64,000 nt of DNA from Nemania diffusa (taxonomy: Eukaryota; Ascomycota; Sordariomycetes; Xylariales; Xylariaceae), in contig JBBPUQ010000011.1 in assembly GCA_038501195.1 (NCBI GenBank), positions 930,001 through 994,000 of the forward strand, written 5' to 3'. Position numbers and translations under genes: made by a program. Every line of letters begins with the position of its first letter. The first letter of the stretch is position 1. Shown here piece after piece: positions 1-12,241 of this stretch. Under the pieces are notes generated by a model. The model saw only the letters and a program-made list of their open reading frames with translations, was not told where the DNA came from and did no database searches.

Positions 1-3000
1 CTACCGTATGGGGTGCCAATGAGTTGTTCGAAGGCCATTGGAGGCATGAAAGTCACAAGGTCTTCAGCTGCATGCAAGAGGAGCTAACAGTACCAAACTG
101 TAGAAACTGCAGCCTAGGGACTTTGCGTATAAACAGGCCTGGTTCCCCAGCCGAAAAAGGGGAGATCAGTAGGCCTTCAGAAACCTAAGAGAATTATCAG
201 CCAAGTTGAATCGAGTTCTTAGCCCTTGAACTAGACCCTTGGTAAACACGGACATCTTGTATTAGATGTGAGTTCGACTGTAGCCACGATGTAGCCGCGG
301 TCCTATAGATAAGGTAATGCAAACACAGTTAAGGCTTCAACCCTGAGAGCGTACTGGTTTCCCACAGTATTATTTTCCTTATAGCGTTGCAGTCCTGTTC
401 TGTGACATGTTTCCAAGGGCTAAGCTGCTGTAGATGAAATCGATATTTCTGTTGTTGGACCAATACCCCTCCGGTCTGTGGGTCATATCGCAGCCATGAA
501 ATTGATCGGTGGCCTTTGATCGCACAAAGGGGCGCCTTCCGTAATTCATCTCAAATAAAGTATCCTAGATGATAGCATTATTGATAGATCCTTGGTCTAG
601 TTAGACCATGGCTAGGAGGAGGCGTAGAGTATCTTAGGTAATATCATAGCGACGAAGAGTGTCCTGGTACAATGTAAGAAAAGATCACATAACCATACTA
701 GGTGCTTCTCGGTTATCGTAGCCCATCCCTAGGCTTCTCGTAATATCTGGCCATCTATCGACCTCATGCATAATATATGAAGTTCCAACGTCGATGCCTT
801 CCACCCAAAGCCTCTGGAACCGGGACGTTTATTGGGGAAGGCTTATCCGACTGCTCGTATTATTTCGGCCTCTTCCAATCAAAATATGATAGAAATCGGA
901 ATACCCGAAATTGAGAAATCAACCTCTATCTGACATTTCAAGTCGAGAGGCTTTGTTGATATTTAGGGTTCAGAAGCCCCTTACTGTCGTTGCGGAAAGC
1001 CTCAGGGAGGAGAGGAATGGAGTACTGGATTGAATCTATTCGGGCGTTGGACGCTTTTACCTCAGCCCTTACAGTAAAATTGACAAGAATGAAATCAGCT
1101 GCAGTCATATTGCCAATTATGAAACATTGTGGCGTCTTACACAACATACGCCTGGGAATTCCTCAAAATGCAAAAAAAGAATATGACAACGCCCGCACAA
1201 CAAATGTGACTAACCGATGTTATTAATATGCATCAATACCGAGCCCTTCTCTGCCCGTCTCGGTGTGCTGCTTCGCCGAGATTATCGTAGTCTTCGAATT
1301 GCTAGTGCGCGATTGGTACTCGAATGGACTCGAAGATAATACCAAGATCTTGAAAGGTTAATCGCTACTAAGTAGGGCGACTAAGCTTCGGTATCATGGG
1401 ATATAGATAATTGGAGGTGCTCGAAAATTAGGACCTACTTCCCGCCCGGAAGGGGGTTCGCAAGAATTAGGGCCAATAGATGCTTGCTGCTTTAATCGAG
1501 TCGGGGATGGAATTTGTAGCTCTTTTGGCGTGTCGTTCCCTCGTTTCGGTGGTGCTGCGCTTATAATAAAACTTAGCCAATGTTATAACCAGATGCTCGT
1601 TCTAAGTTCGCTGAGAGTTTTATAAGAATTGGTGCGATGAATCGTCGTGATATGATCAACTGCGGGATAGGTCTCGATGATAGATTCCTCGGGTTTGGCT
1701 GCAAGGCAGACAAGCATTTTTCAGCAATGAAACACTCCTGGGTGAGTCGAGAAAGCTTCACTGTATTCATGTCATCACGTTATGTCGAAGCCGGCTGTTG
1801 AAATGACCGTTTTGGCCCCCGATAAATTCTCTCGTAGAAAGGTCGCTTGTCGCCAGCATGTTGAAAACTAAGAATCCCCCCTCTATCACGGTATAGTTGC
1901 AAAAGGGGTGCTAGTCGGAGCTCTGATTTTTGTCCGGCAGTGATTTGAATAATTAATGGGCTGTCTTTAAAATAAGCCAGGTAGAATTCCATGGGCGGCC
2001 AATCTATGTTTCGGGGTCTCTGGTGTATGTATTATATTACAGTGTTGATCGGCATTAGCCCCACTCCGATCAATCAACAGGCATGAAACAGTTTGATCTG
2101 CAACTCGCGGGCAGTGCCGTTATGCAGTAGGTATTGCGTGCTAGAGGAGTCTTTGAAAAGACACAGATCCAGGTTTATAGTCCTGCCTCAATGGAGCTCG
2201 CCAAAGTGTGTTACTATATTACTTCTAGCTTCCACAACGAAAAGAATCTTGGGTCTCCTATTATGATAACCTGAAGGGCTCACAATTCTCATTAAACTAC
2301 TTAAAATGACCATCTGTCAAAGGATGACGTCTAGCTATAAGGATTGCGTGATGATCTGATTATAACCTACCTTCCCAGTTTGTCGAGCATAGGATGCATG
2401 CATAGACGACAAGATGATGCCACTAACGCATGAATGAGGATCACCTCATACCTTTCTCCATTAATGCTAGTGTAAACTATGAGGCTCTGCGTGGGATACA
2501 TTGAAACTCAACATCAAACAAAATAAGCTATATCTATATCGTAAGTTTTTAATGTTGTCGTTAGATCTAGATTAGACTCCTGTCTTTCCCCAACTTTGGC
2601 CATTAACCCTGCAGTAGTCATGTTCTAGAACATCTCTGACAAGACTTGCCACAGATTAAGTAATCCCTGACGCACATGGGGGCCGCATATGAGCCAGCAG
2701 GATTACACGCGCGCGGCTGACCTATCTAACTTAAATGAGATTCCCCGTTAGGCGGGCGATATTGCCTTGAATGTCAAGAACTTTAGGCGTAAGGCAAGCA
2801 TAGACCTGCATCAACGTCGCACCCAATCATTTTGCAGCTCAATTGACTTACTTGACTTCTTGACTCATGGCTTATGTGACTCGCAGCTAGCGCAGGTCAC
2901 GTACTACGTGGTATATGTCTAAACAGTCATTGCTTTCTTAATATTCTCGTAAGCCCATCGCAATATACCGGGCTGACTAAATGCGCAAGAACCCTCAAGG

Positions 3001-5250
3001 AAATCTCCGTCGCTTCAGCTAATGCTGATCTGCTGATGTGCATGTGGTCGGATGCTACGAACTATGTCCCACTATTAATATATTGCTTTCGTCTTACATA
3101 CTGCCCTCTAGGGCCTTGGGGTAGCTTTGGGCTGCCGTGAGCCGTGAGCCGGGAGTTGGGGACATCTAAATTTAATACCAATCCGACATCGCGAGCGGGA
3201 CAAGCATATTATATTGGCCCGTTCCTCCCTTTGCCACCTTCCCGCAAGTCGAGTTACGGTGTAGCATAGCACTGGAAAAGGGGGATATCTAATTTATGAG
3301 ATAGTCGTCTCACATGCCTAAGTAAGTTACAGTGTTGAGCAGAAAGATTACGAAGATAGCACGAATGTGCAACGGCGCTTACCGGTCACGATCAATACAA
3401 CATACCGCGCGTTCTACTACACTCAACGAGGCAGGCCAAACAATGCGGTGGCTTCGTTTTAGTACGTCATACGAAAATAGCAGGATAATACCTGCGAGAA
3501 GGAAACAACCCGCTGCCACGTCAGTAGCACAAGACGACAATAGAGTATGCTCGTGGAGACCTTCCTGTCGAGTCGTAGCAACTCCGCAGGCGAACCACGG
3601 GTCGCCTGGGCGCCAAGCTTAGGATACGGAATATTGTACAGCTAGAAAATGTAACACCGAGGACAGTCAGGAAGGGGGGCTTTCTTGTCGGGCGATTATA
3701 GCTTCGATGTTAGTTTGTATATCGGAGAGGTGATAAATATCCCAACTACATGGCGGGACCGAGCGTCAGACTATAAGAGCCATATTATATATAAATGTCT
3801 ATAGAGTAGGTAGTGCGCGCGCACTCGGGACTGTATTTTGGAGTCGGGTACCACGGGCTGCAGACCCCGCTGCGAGAAATCCAAGGCTGCAGCGCTCCTG
3901 GGTAGACGGCGCTGCTCGCCCGGAGTCCTAAGCGCCTGTGAAGCGCGGGTGTCCCAAAGTCCCTCTGTTCCAGGTATGGACCCGGTCGGTGCAAGAACGC
4001 CGAATTCCCTCTCAATCGCCGTTCGGACAAGATAAGTCGCGCGCTGCAAGTACGTAGGCATGTCACGGCAATCAACGCGCTGCCGATGCGGAGTGGAGCT
4101 AGCCAAGTCTAGCCAAGAATCAGGGGAAGGCATAGACTAAACTCCAAGAGGCAAGCGGTTCACCATTTATGTATAGGTTGGTCGATAAGCTTCTAGCCAA
4201 GGCTGCCAAGGTGATGATTTTGTCCTGCCATCTTATCTGTCCAGCATCTGACTGGGATCGTGGTGTTGTGCGATGACCAGCCAAGACTCAGGTTACGACC
4301 CCTCCTGCTCCCTTTTGTCAATGGGTTGAGAGCGTAAGGGGCAGTTGGGATGGTGACTCGTGTAGAATCAGGTTGTCTGCGCCATGATTGGCCTTGGTTG
4401 GCCGCTCCCGGCACAGTCCGAATCCCGTCGTCCAAGCCACTGCCGATCCTCGATCCCAGCCGTCTGAAGGAACAAAACAAATTGCCGGAGTGGTTTGGCG
4501 TAGTTCAGCTTGGGTTAATGCGGCGGCCGTTTGCTGCTATCGGGCGGAATTTGTGATATAAGCGTTAAGGCGCTCCGGTAGACTCTTGGCCTTCGAGTAG
4601 TTGAGCTAGATGGTCATGGAGGCGCATCCCACCTTGGGAAGTGATTGCCAGTCGAGGTCAGACTTGAGCTTACCAACTTCCTCTTTCACTTGTAGTCTCT
4701 CTAACCCACCTACAGAAACACCCCAACATGAACCCCAGTTATCGTTCGGAAATTGTGAGGTTTGTATGCTGTCTGGATATCTCTGGGACAGCACTTATCT
4801 CTGCGACTGCAGCGCGCCAAGAGACCGAGTCGACCACCTGAGGGGAGCATTTGATATCTTACAAGCTTTCTTAGCTCGATCTGAACAGTCCTGATTGGTC
4901 TCTCGATGAGCTCAGCGTTGCGCTGCCGTGCCACAACTTTCGATGGCAGACAAGGTTGCAGCTGATGGATGTGAATTAGGCAGGTCGCTGCGTCTTTGCT
5001 ATTCGTCGTGCCGACCAACCTGATGCTACTACGGGGTCCACGACAGGAGCTGGGAGGTCGTTCAAAGCCCCTCTTGGGAAGGGAACGCAGGGGAATGCAG
5101 GAACACACCAGGTCGAGCTGAGTATAAAGAAGGGAGTCGATCCTCTCCTGAACTGGTTTGTGTCATCCAACACTCCTGTCTTGTTCACCTCATCTCTTCA
5201 TCCTCATCCCTCCTCCAGTCTCGTGACGGTCCACCGCAGAGACAAGCAAA
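1..5250. other. Gene-poor left arm and protease promoter
   Basis: No reading frame here has a recognisable domain, a signal peptide or a convincing exon structure. The ORFs are short and overlap on both strands. A locally GC-rich patch at about 3815-4100 carries overlapping frames of 65-120 codons on both strands, as expected by chance in GC-rich DNA. The last ~500 bases are the promoter of the metalloprotease gene. I saw no tRNA or rRNA by eye, but covariance-model searches were not possible. Confidence 0.5.
5123..5128 (+). promoter_or_regulatory. TATA box of the metalloprotease gene
   Basis: TATAAA lies about 125 bases upstream of the ATG at 5251. It is followed by a pyrimidine-rich stretch and CACCGCAGAGACAAGCAAA immediately before the start, an A-rich context usual for strongly expressed secreted fungal proteins. 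Confidence 0.5.
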
Positions 5251-6214
5251 ATGCAGTTCAAGGCTCTGATCACCTCGGCTCTCCTGGCCACGGCCAGTGC
5301 CCAGTTCAACACCACCAGACTATGCGGCACCCCGGATCCCACCGCCCAGCAGATGGCTGAGTCTCGTGCCATGCTCGAGAAGGAGCGCATTGCTCTCTCC
5401 AAGGGCGAGAACCGCGCCCTAGCCGGCTTCACCGTCAACACCTACTTCCACGTTGTTGCCTCGTCCACCTCCGCTACCGGTGGCTACCTCACGGTATGAC
5501 GCCTCGTGTTCCCGGGTGCTCCGTAACTGGGAAATGACGAATGCTAACATACTCGACAGCAAGCCATGTTGAACAACCAGCTCTCCGTCATGAACGGTGC
5601 TTACAGCCCGCACGGCATCACCTTCAACCTGATCAGCAGCGACTGGACCGTCAACTCCAACTGGGCTGCCGACGGCAACGAGCAGGCCATGAAGAAGGCT
5701 CTCCGAAAGGGTACCTACTCTGACCTCAACATCTACTTCCTCGGCAACCTCGGCGGCGGCCTTCTCGGCTACTGCTACTTCCCCACGTCCAGCCACGCCA
5801 CCGGATCTACCAACTTCATCCTCGATGGCTGCACCATCCTAGGCCAGTCCGTGCCCGGCGGTACCGCTGCCCCCTACAACCTGGGTGGCACCGCCACCCA
5901 CGAGGTTGGTCACTGGATGAACCTTTACCACACCTTCCAGGGTGGTTGCGCCTCCCCCGGTGACTCGATCGACGACACTCCCCCCGAGGCGACATCCGCT
6001 TCTGGCTGCCCTACCGGCCGTGACACCTGCACTGGTGGCGGCGTTGACCCCATCCACAACTACATGGACTACACTGACGAGTAAGCCATTCACATAGTAT
6101 CCCGTATGACATTGTAGGATCCACACTAACTGGTATTCTAGTGCTTGCTACACTGAGTTCACTGCCGGGCAGCAGACCCGCATGTACAGTGCTTGGTCCA
6201 CTTACCGCTCTTAA
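5251..6214 (+). CDS. Secreted M43 (pappalysin-like) metalloprotease
   Basis: Predicted exons are 5251-5493, 5560-6080 and 6142-6214, giving 278 residues. Both introns have GTATGA/GTAAGC donors and CTAAC branch sites. The N-terminus (MQFKALITSALLATASA) is a signal peptide, and a propeptide-like segment follows. The zincin motif HEVGHWMNLYH gives zinc ligands His195, His199 and His205 and the catalytic Glu196. The Met-turn is in the NYMDYTDD segment, with Met at about residue 250, and the end (CYTEFTAGQQTRM) is the usual M43B C-terminus. Length and motif order match the fungal extracellular metalloprotease family (MEP1/cytophagalysin type), which degrades extracellular protein. The protein is cysteine-rich near the active site, as in relatives. 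The gene stands alone on its strand with its own TATA box. It looks intact. Confidence 0.93.
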
Positions 6215-7345
6215 ATGGCCACACGTTGAGTGGGCATATCGCATTGGACGGCGTCTGGACAGCAATCGGACATGAATATTGGCAATACTTCAATGTAAAT
6301 AGCCCGCCAACATTATGAAGCATGAATGAACTGATGGATGAATGCGTCTTTCCCCCTCAACGTATCTGAAATTGTGAAAGCCATGTAGATGAATATCTCT
6401 TGTGACAAGCCCAGCCCATCGTAGGTCTGTCTTGAGCATAATGCGGTGGGGTCAAGTTGATGTTGCTTGCAAACAACGTTAAAATCTAGCCGAAACAAAC
6501 AACGTGGCTTGGGAAGTAATTATCTAGAAGCTGGGAATCTTGTGGAACAGACCCGGTACGACCATTAGCTGGCTTATATAGTTGCAGGCTGACGGCACGC
6601 AATTGATCCACTCTCAGTTGAGTGAGAGAACCTTGATGGGTAGCTGACCACTCCATTGACCTATAGGCTGGTAATAACTCGGACGTGTAATTGCCATCGT
6701 GATTGGGTCACATGACGTTGGGAAACAAAACATGGCTTTGCTCCTTACTAATCCTTGTAACTCTTGTAGATAAAATTTTACCTAACTACCTAGGTAGGTA
6801 CTCTCTGGCATGTTTTAACTATATCAATATGTAATAGGATATAGTTAGGAGCGGTGACATTCCCCTCTACAAGAGAGATAGCAAGTCTGTTTCGGAGAAC
6901 TGAATAAACTGTAAATTGAAATCAGAATGTATACATACAATTTTGAGGTTGTTAGCAATCATACGATAATACTTAATTACTAAATTACTGCTGTGAGAGT
7001 ATCGGTCAACGAGTTTAGCTGCTTACTTCAAGTTTATAACATAGCTACCAGTTACATCTGCAAGTACTGCAAGTCTTAAAGAGGTGAAGAAGGAAGGTGG
7101 TCTCCTCAAGAAAATAAACTACTCGCGGTAATTGCACTGTACCAAGCACTGATTCCTTCCATCTTTTTTTTGCACACAAACAGCTTTTCTTACACATCTT
7201 ACAAACCCCTACTAAGGTCCAAGCTCTGCAACCACAAGCTTCACTCATATTTAACATTCACAACACTCTACTTGGTAATAACTCCTTCGTATTGTTTCCG
7301 ATTCGGTAATATCTCTAATCTGTTTTATTTTCGATAAACAGCAAA
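6215..7345. other. Intergenic spacer
   Basis: This is AT-rich non-coding sequence between the metalloprotease and the CVNH gene. It holds a perfect palindrome TACCTAGGTA at 6787-6796, a motif seen again at 56243 and 56492. The last ~150 bases are presumably the CVNH promoter and leader. No ORF shows a domain. Confidence 0.5.
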
Positions 7346-7932
7346 ATGCAGCTCTTCCACTCACTCCTGCTCTCCCTTCTCCTCCTGCTTGGCATCACCA
7401 ACGCAGGTTGGCGAGAGGAATGCAGCTTCGGCGGCAACGCGCAATTCCACATCATCAACACCCACGCCTTCCTTAGCACTCTCTGCCCTTCCTCTACTGG
7501 TCGCCAAATTTGCACCATGCTCGATCTCGGCTACTGCATCATGAACTCGCATGGCCATCTCATTGCTACTATCAAGTATGTTCCTAACCCGCCTCTTTCT
7601 GCCCCTGCTTTAAATTTCTTTCGCTGTCACTAAAGAGAGAGGCTACTGACATTCATCGTAAAGTGGACATTTTGAGAGAAGCTGCGAGGATTGCCGACTC
7701 ACAGGTACCAACGCGACCATCCTCGCCTGTAGCTGCCGCATGTTCGGCCAGAACGCGCCATACCAGGATACCGAGATCGACCTCGGTGAGTTATATATCA
7801 TACATGCCAACGTAGTGCGGAGTTAACATCGGATCGCTAACGCTTTTACGAATAGAGGGCATCGTGGAGAACAGAGACGGTCGGCTAGGATGCTGGGATA
7901 GTGAGCTCCATACGTGCCCAGGTTTCGTTTGA
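7346..7932 (+). CDS. Small secreted cyanovirin-N homology (CVNH) protein
   Basis: Predicted exons are 7346-7575, 7679-7785 and 7856-7932, giving 137 residues. A leucine-rich signal peptide (MQLFHSLLLSLLLLLGITNA) is followed by a Cys-containing strand, an SCEDCRLTG segment, an ATILACSC strand and the IDLEGIVENRDGRLGCW ending. This is the usual CVNH order: a short Leu-containing strand, 'L.A.C', an acidic Asp-Leu pair, then 'N.DG.L.W'. Intron 1 has donor GTATGT, branch CTGAC and acceptor GAGAG; intron 2 has donor GTGAGT and acceptor AATAG. CVNH proteins are often mannose-binding lectins. Many fungal CVNH proteins lack signal peptides, so this one is likely exported to the wall or medium. Sugar binding is inferred from the family only. 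Spurious unspliced ORFs overlap it. Confidence 0.72.
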
Positions 7933-8573
7933 GCTTCCTCGCCATGACCGCTACCATCGCCGCTGCTATCGTTATTGCCTCGATGAAACGAAGAATTAGG
8001 GATGGAAGTTTTCGTTTCGCTGCAAGACTATTTCGCAACCCCGAAGGTGGAAAAAATGGTACGAATACGAACGAATACGGGTGGATGGCAATTGGGATGT
8101 GTTAACACGACGTGATGATTGACCTGTATCAGAACCTGCTCACAACGCCCTGTCCCGATTTTTGCTATTTGACCTCAAGTCATGGCGGCATATTAAATCT
8201 CATGGACTCGTTGATGGTATGATGTAATCACTTTGTTGTTACTGCTAAGTAGGGCTGAGTAGTGCTTCTCCAAACTAATGCCCCAAAATGGACTACTTTC
8301 ACTACACTCCGAGTTTTCGTGACATTGCATACCCGAATATGGAGCCAATCTGCATTTTACCACCAATGATTGTGGATTCATAAACCCCCGGGCATCTTGT
8401 ACATAAGTCGCCGTCTATATTCTCTCAGTTAATTATATGACAGCACTCTTCATCCCAATCGTTCAACGAGTAGGCCTAGGGCATTACCATGCCAAGATAG
8501 TAGGATCGGCATCTATATGCGACGCTACTCTCGCGGGGCAGTTGGAGACAAGAAAGCACGGCATCCTTCAAGG
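7933..8573. other. Intergenic spacer, GH95 promoter
   Basis: This holds the 3' flank of the CVNH gene and the upstream region of the GH95 gene. No coding potential was recognised. No TATA box or GGCTAA hexamer was noticed. Confidence 0.4.
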
Positions 8574-11217
8574 ATGAAGTCTAAGCTTGTCATAACAGCC
8601 ATAATTGGCGGCTGCCTGAGGCTTTCGGATGCGAAGTCGTTCTGGTCAAAGAGCCCGGCAGGATACGGCCCCAGTGATTCTAACAACTACCTGCTCAAGA
8701 CAGGTTATCCTATCGGGAACGGGAAGCTTGGAGGTTAGAAGTAGGTTGTCGCTCTGTGAAACGTAGTACTAATCTTATGTTACATTAGTTATTTCTTTTG
8801 GAGCCCCTGCCTCTGAAAAGTTAAGCCTCAATGTGGACTCCCTGTGGTCTGGAGGGCCATTTGAAAACTCCGTATGTCAAGCAAAACCGCCGTTAATAAC
8901 AATGCCTTCTCGACTTAGCTAATATCAAGGGAGCTAGAGTTACGCTGGCGGAAACCCTGTATCCCCAAAGTACCCGGCTCTACCGGAAATCCGTGCGAAT
9001 ATCTTCCAGAACGGAACCGGCGGTATGTGCCTGATATTAGTAATATCACTGGTAGTTTTTAATGTTGATATAACTGCAGACCTTACACCACTTCTTGGGA
9101 CGGGCGATAACTATGGATCCAATCGAGTACTCGCAAATGTTACTATCTCCCTACCTGGAGTCGAGTCCTATAGCGACTACAGGAGAAGCCTTGATTTAAA
9201 GACAGGCGTCCACACAACACAGTTCACTTCTGGGAAAGCAAAATTCACGACCTCGCTGTTCTGCTCATACCCTGATCAAATCTGTGTTTATCATATTGAG
9301 TCAACCAGCGACCTGCCTACTATCACAGTTGGCTTCGAAAATATACTTGCCACCGAAGATCCTATAACAATGACCTGCGGCAAAAATGCAGCTCAAATGA
9401 CAGGGTATACTCAGGGGGGCTCGCCACAGGGTATGAAGTTCAGCGCAATCGCAAAGACTCTAGGAGCTTCCGCAGCCACAGGTTGTTCAGATTCAGGTCG
9501 TCTTGCTATCCAATCTGCGAAGGCACAGAAGACGCAGACGATCATCATCGCCGCAGGAACGGACTACGATCAGAAGAAAGGAACTAAGCAAGCTGGTTAC
9601 TCTTTCCGAGGCACAGACCCTGAACCGATCATTTCTAGCATTGTTTCTAAGGCGCTCTCGAAGACGTACACAACTCTGCTTGCTAGGCACCTAGCCGACT
9701 ACCAAGCTCTTGAGAGCGCCTTCAGCTTGGAACTACCCGACCCCAAGAATTCGTCAGAGCTCGAAACAGCCGTTGTTTTCTCCAATTACAACTGGACGGT
9801 GTCCGGTGATCCCTTCTTAGAATCTCTCCTATTTGACTACTCCCGGCATCTTCTCATCTCGTCATCCCGAGACAACTCGCTCCCAGCCAACTTACAGGGC
9901 CGATGGACCGAGCTCTTGGAGTCGGCCTGGGGTGCTGACTACCACGCCAACATCAACCTGCAAATGAACTACTGGGGCGCGGAGCAGACAGGGCTGGGAG
10001 CCACGGAGGAAGCCCTCTGGAACTACATGCAGGACACGTGGGTCCCCCGCGGCACCGAGACAGCCAAGCTCCTCTACGACGCCGATGGCTGGGTGGTGCA
10101 CAACGAGATGAACATCTTCGGGCACACAGCAATGAAAGAAGGCGCCCAATGGGCAGACTGTAAGGCCCATCGAACCCCCTCCTTAAGCACAATACCCCTA
10201 CTAACAGCAAACTCAGACCCGGCAGCCGCCGCATGGATGATGCAACACGTCTGGGACCGCTTCGACTACAGCCAAGACGTGACCTGGCTCCGAGAGCAGG
10301 GCTACTCACTACTAAAGGGCATAGCCCAATTCTGGGTCTCGCAGCTCCAAGAAGACCTATTCTCCAACGACGGCACCCTCGTCGCGAACCCCTGCAACAG
10401 CCCCGAGACAGGCCCAACGACCTTCGGCTGCGCGCACTACCAGCAGCTGATCCACCAAGTGTTCTCCAGCGTTCTCTCCAGCGCCCCCCTCGTCAGCGAA
10501 ACCAACACCACCTTCCTCGCCGCCGTGACCTCGTCCCTATCCCGCCTCGACAGCGGCCTGCACATCTCGTCCTGGGGCGGGCTGAAAGAATGGAAGCTCC
10601 CCGACACCTACGGCTACGACGGACCGAGCACGCACCGCCACCTCTCGCACCTCGTGGGATGGTATCCAGGCTGGTCCATCTCCTCCTTCGCCGGCGGCTA
10701 CACCAACGCCACGATCCGGTCCGCCGTGCGGGAAACGCTCATCTCGCGCGGGCTCGGCGACGGCGCGGACGCAGACGCGGGCTGGGAGAAGGTGTGGCGC
10801 GCCGCATGCTGGGCGCGGCTGGACGATGCCGAGCGCGCCTACGAAGAGCTGCGCTTCGCCGTCGACGAGAACTTCGCCGACAACGGCCTCAGCATGTACG
10901 GCGCGCTCAACCCGCCCTTCCAGATCGACGCGAACTTCGGGATCGCGGGGGCGGTGCTCAGCATGCTCGTCGTCGACCTGCCGCTCGCGCACGGGGCGGG
11001 AGTAGGGGAGGCGAGGACGGTGGTGCTGGGGCCGGCGATCCCGGCGGTGTGGGGGGGCGGACGGGTGGTGGGGTTGAGGGTGCGAGGGGGGGTTGTGGTG
11101 GACTTTGCGTGGGATGGGGAGGGGGTTGTTACGAGTGCGATTGTGAGTTCGTCGAAGGGGGGCAAGGGGAAGGTTGTGTTTGTAAACTCAAGGGGAGATA
11201 CCTTAGCTGAGATCTAA
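8574..11217 (+). CDS. GH95 alpha-L-fucosidase, secreted
   Basis: Predicted exons are 8574-8733, 8789-8871, 8938-9022, 9080-10159 and 10217-11217, giving 802 residues, usual for GH95. The start at 8574 gives a signal peptide ending near SDA; an upstream in-frame ATG (8517) would spoil it. The N-terminal GH95 signature is rebuilt across introns: [26 protein letters not shown], then YAGGNP and GTGDNYG. Mid-protein blocks are the [25 protein letters not shown] and FGHTAMK segments. The last intron (57 nt, branch CTACTAAC) is in frame and stop-free. Removing it restores [16 protein letters not shown], whereas reading through inserts 19 foreign residues. The enzyme inverts at alpha-1,2-linked fucose; in fungi the likely substrate is fucosylated xyloglucan. 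GC content rises strongly toward the 3' end. The gene looks intact. Confidence 0.92.
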
Positions 11218-11950
11218 CTCACTTGAACTTTGCGAACCCTAAGTTGTTAAGAAAAGGCAGTTGAAGAAGGGGCTTTAGAAAGGCACTCAAGTTCCAAGGT
11301 TCCATTCACGAAGTATAAAAATAACTTGTAATACTATTTGGGCGCTTAAGAATAAGATACAGTTCTAAGTTCTTGTGAGGCTAACTTTCCATCAACCCAA
11401 CCAGAAAGTACGAATGTTGTAACACAGGAACCATACTCTCTATCCAGGTAGGCCGGTCCTTTGGCTCATAGCTAGGCTCGGCTGCTGGTAGTGTTTAGTA
11501 CTTCGGTCTGTCAGTTCGCATTATACTGTTAGTTTGCCAGTAGGGGTTTGGTGGTAGCCTGGGCGATTAGTTGTCACTTAAGGTTGAAGACGGTATTAAA
11601 ACGATGTATATGGGTTTACTGTTTAACATAGGCAGCTATGTGATGGAGGTAGGAAGGCATACTCCTATACACGACAAGACACCTACCTTATAACCAGTCA
11701 TGTTTTAGAGTACAGGCTGTGACTTCTTGCCTTATTATGCTTCAACCTAATATACTAGGAAAGTGAAGATTATACTTACACGGTAAACCAGATAATGTTA
11801 TATTACTCTCGGGAAGGTGAGTGCGGTATTCATGAACAGGCTTTTGCATTATTTACAGTGATTTGTTCCGTACTGTTTTTATATAAAACCCTGATTGTCC
11901 TGCCTGATCCCCCATCTATTTTTCATCACCTCAAGGCCATTTCTAGTATC
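11218..11950. other. Spacer downstream of GH95
   Basis: AT-rich non-coding sequence. A TATAAAA element at 11882-11888 lies about 65 bases before the ATG at 11951. It argues for that start rather than the in-frame ATG at 11795. Confidence 0.4.
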
Positions 11951-12241
11951 ATGGTGGAAGGCGATACAAACAAGCTCGCCAATGGCATGATAGCGTCAGG
12001 TCCCGTGGACCTTAACAACTATACCTTGGGCGATATCTTGTGGAAATACATGGAGGCTACTCAGGCGGGAAAGGGTATTGTGAATAAGTTGGGGAACATG
12101 GGCTCGTTAAAGAGCTTCTATTGCTTGCTGCGCACCTGGGACACCGACAAACCGTGTCCCGTTGACCTGCGCGACTTCCGCAGGTTACTCCAGAGAAAAT
12201 GGGAGAGAATTGACAAACGGTTCACCAAAGACAGGCTTTAA
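11951..12241 (+). CDS. Hypothetical small protein
   Basis: This open frame gives 96 residues from the ATG at 11951, chosen because a TATA element lies just upstream; a start at 11795 would give 148 residues with a hydrophobic leader. The sequence is hydrophilic with a basic C-terminus (DFRRLLQRKWERIDKRF). I recognise no domain, and no intron signals are needed. It could be a real orphan gene, a remnant of a longer gene, or chance. Homologs or transcripts would decide. Confidence 0.3.
   Translation: MVEGDTNKLANGMIASGPVDLNNYTLGDILWKYMEATQAGKGIVNKLGNMGSLKSFYCLLRTWDTDKPCPVDLRDFRRLLQRKWERIDKRFTKDRL

Noticed and set aside
3771..4133. 120-codon minus ORF in a GC-rich patch.
   Set aside because: Several overlapping frames exist on both strands of the patch, none with domains; composition alone explains them.
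9023..9079. ATG at 9025 as the start of the GH95 protein.
   Set aside because: It lies inside the third intron; the three upstream exons carry the signal peptide and the N-terminal GH95 signature.
10537..11165. Minus-strand ORFs of 108 and 151 codons antisense to GH95.
   Set aside because: Shadows caused by GC-rich third positions; no domain, signal peptide or splice structure.
10233..11210. 325-codon Arg/Pro-rich plus-strand ORF.
   Set aside because: It lies in another frame of the GC-rich 3' half of the GH95 gene and has the low-complexity composition of a shadow frame.
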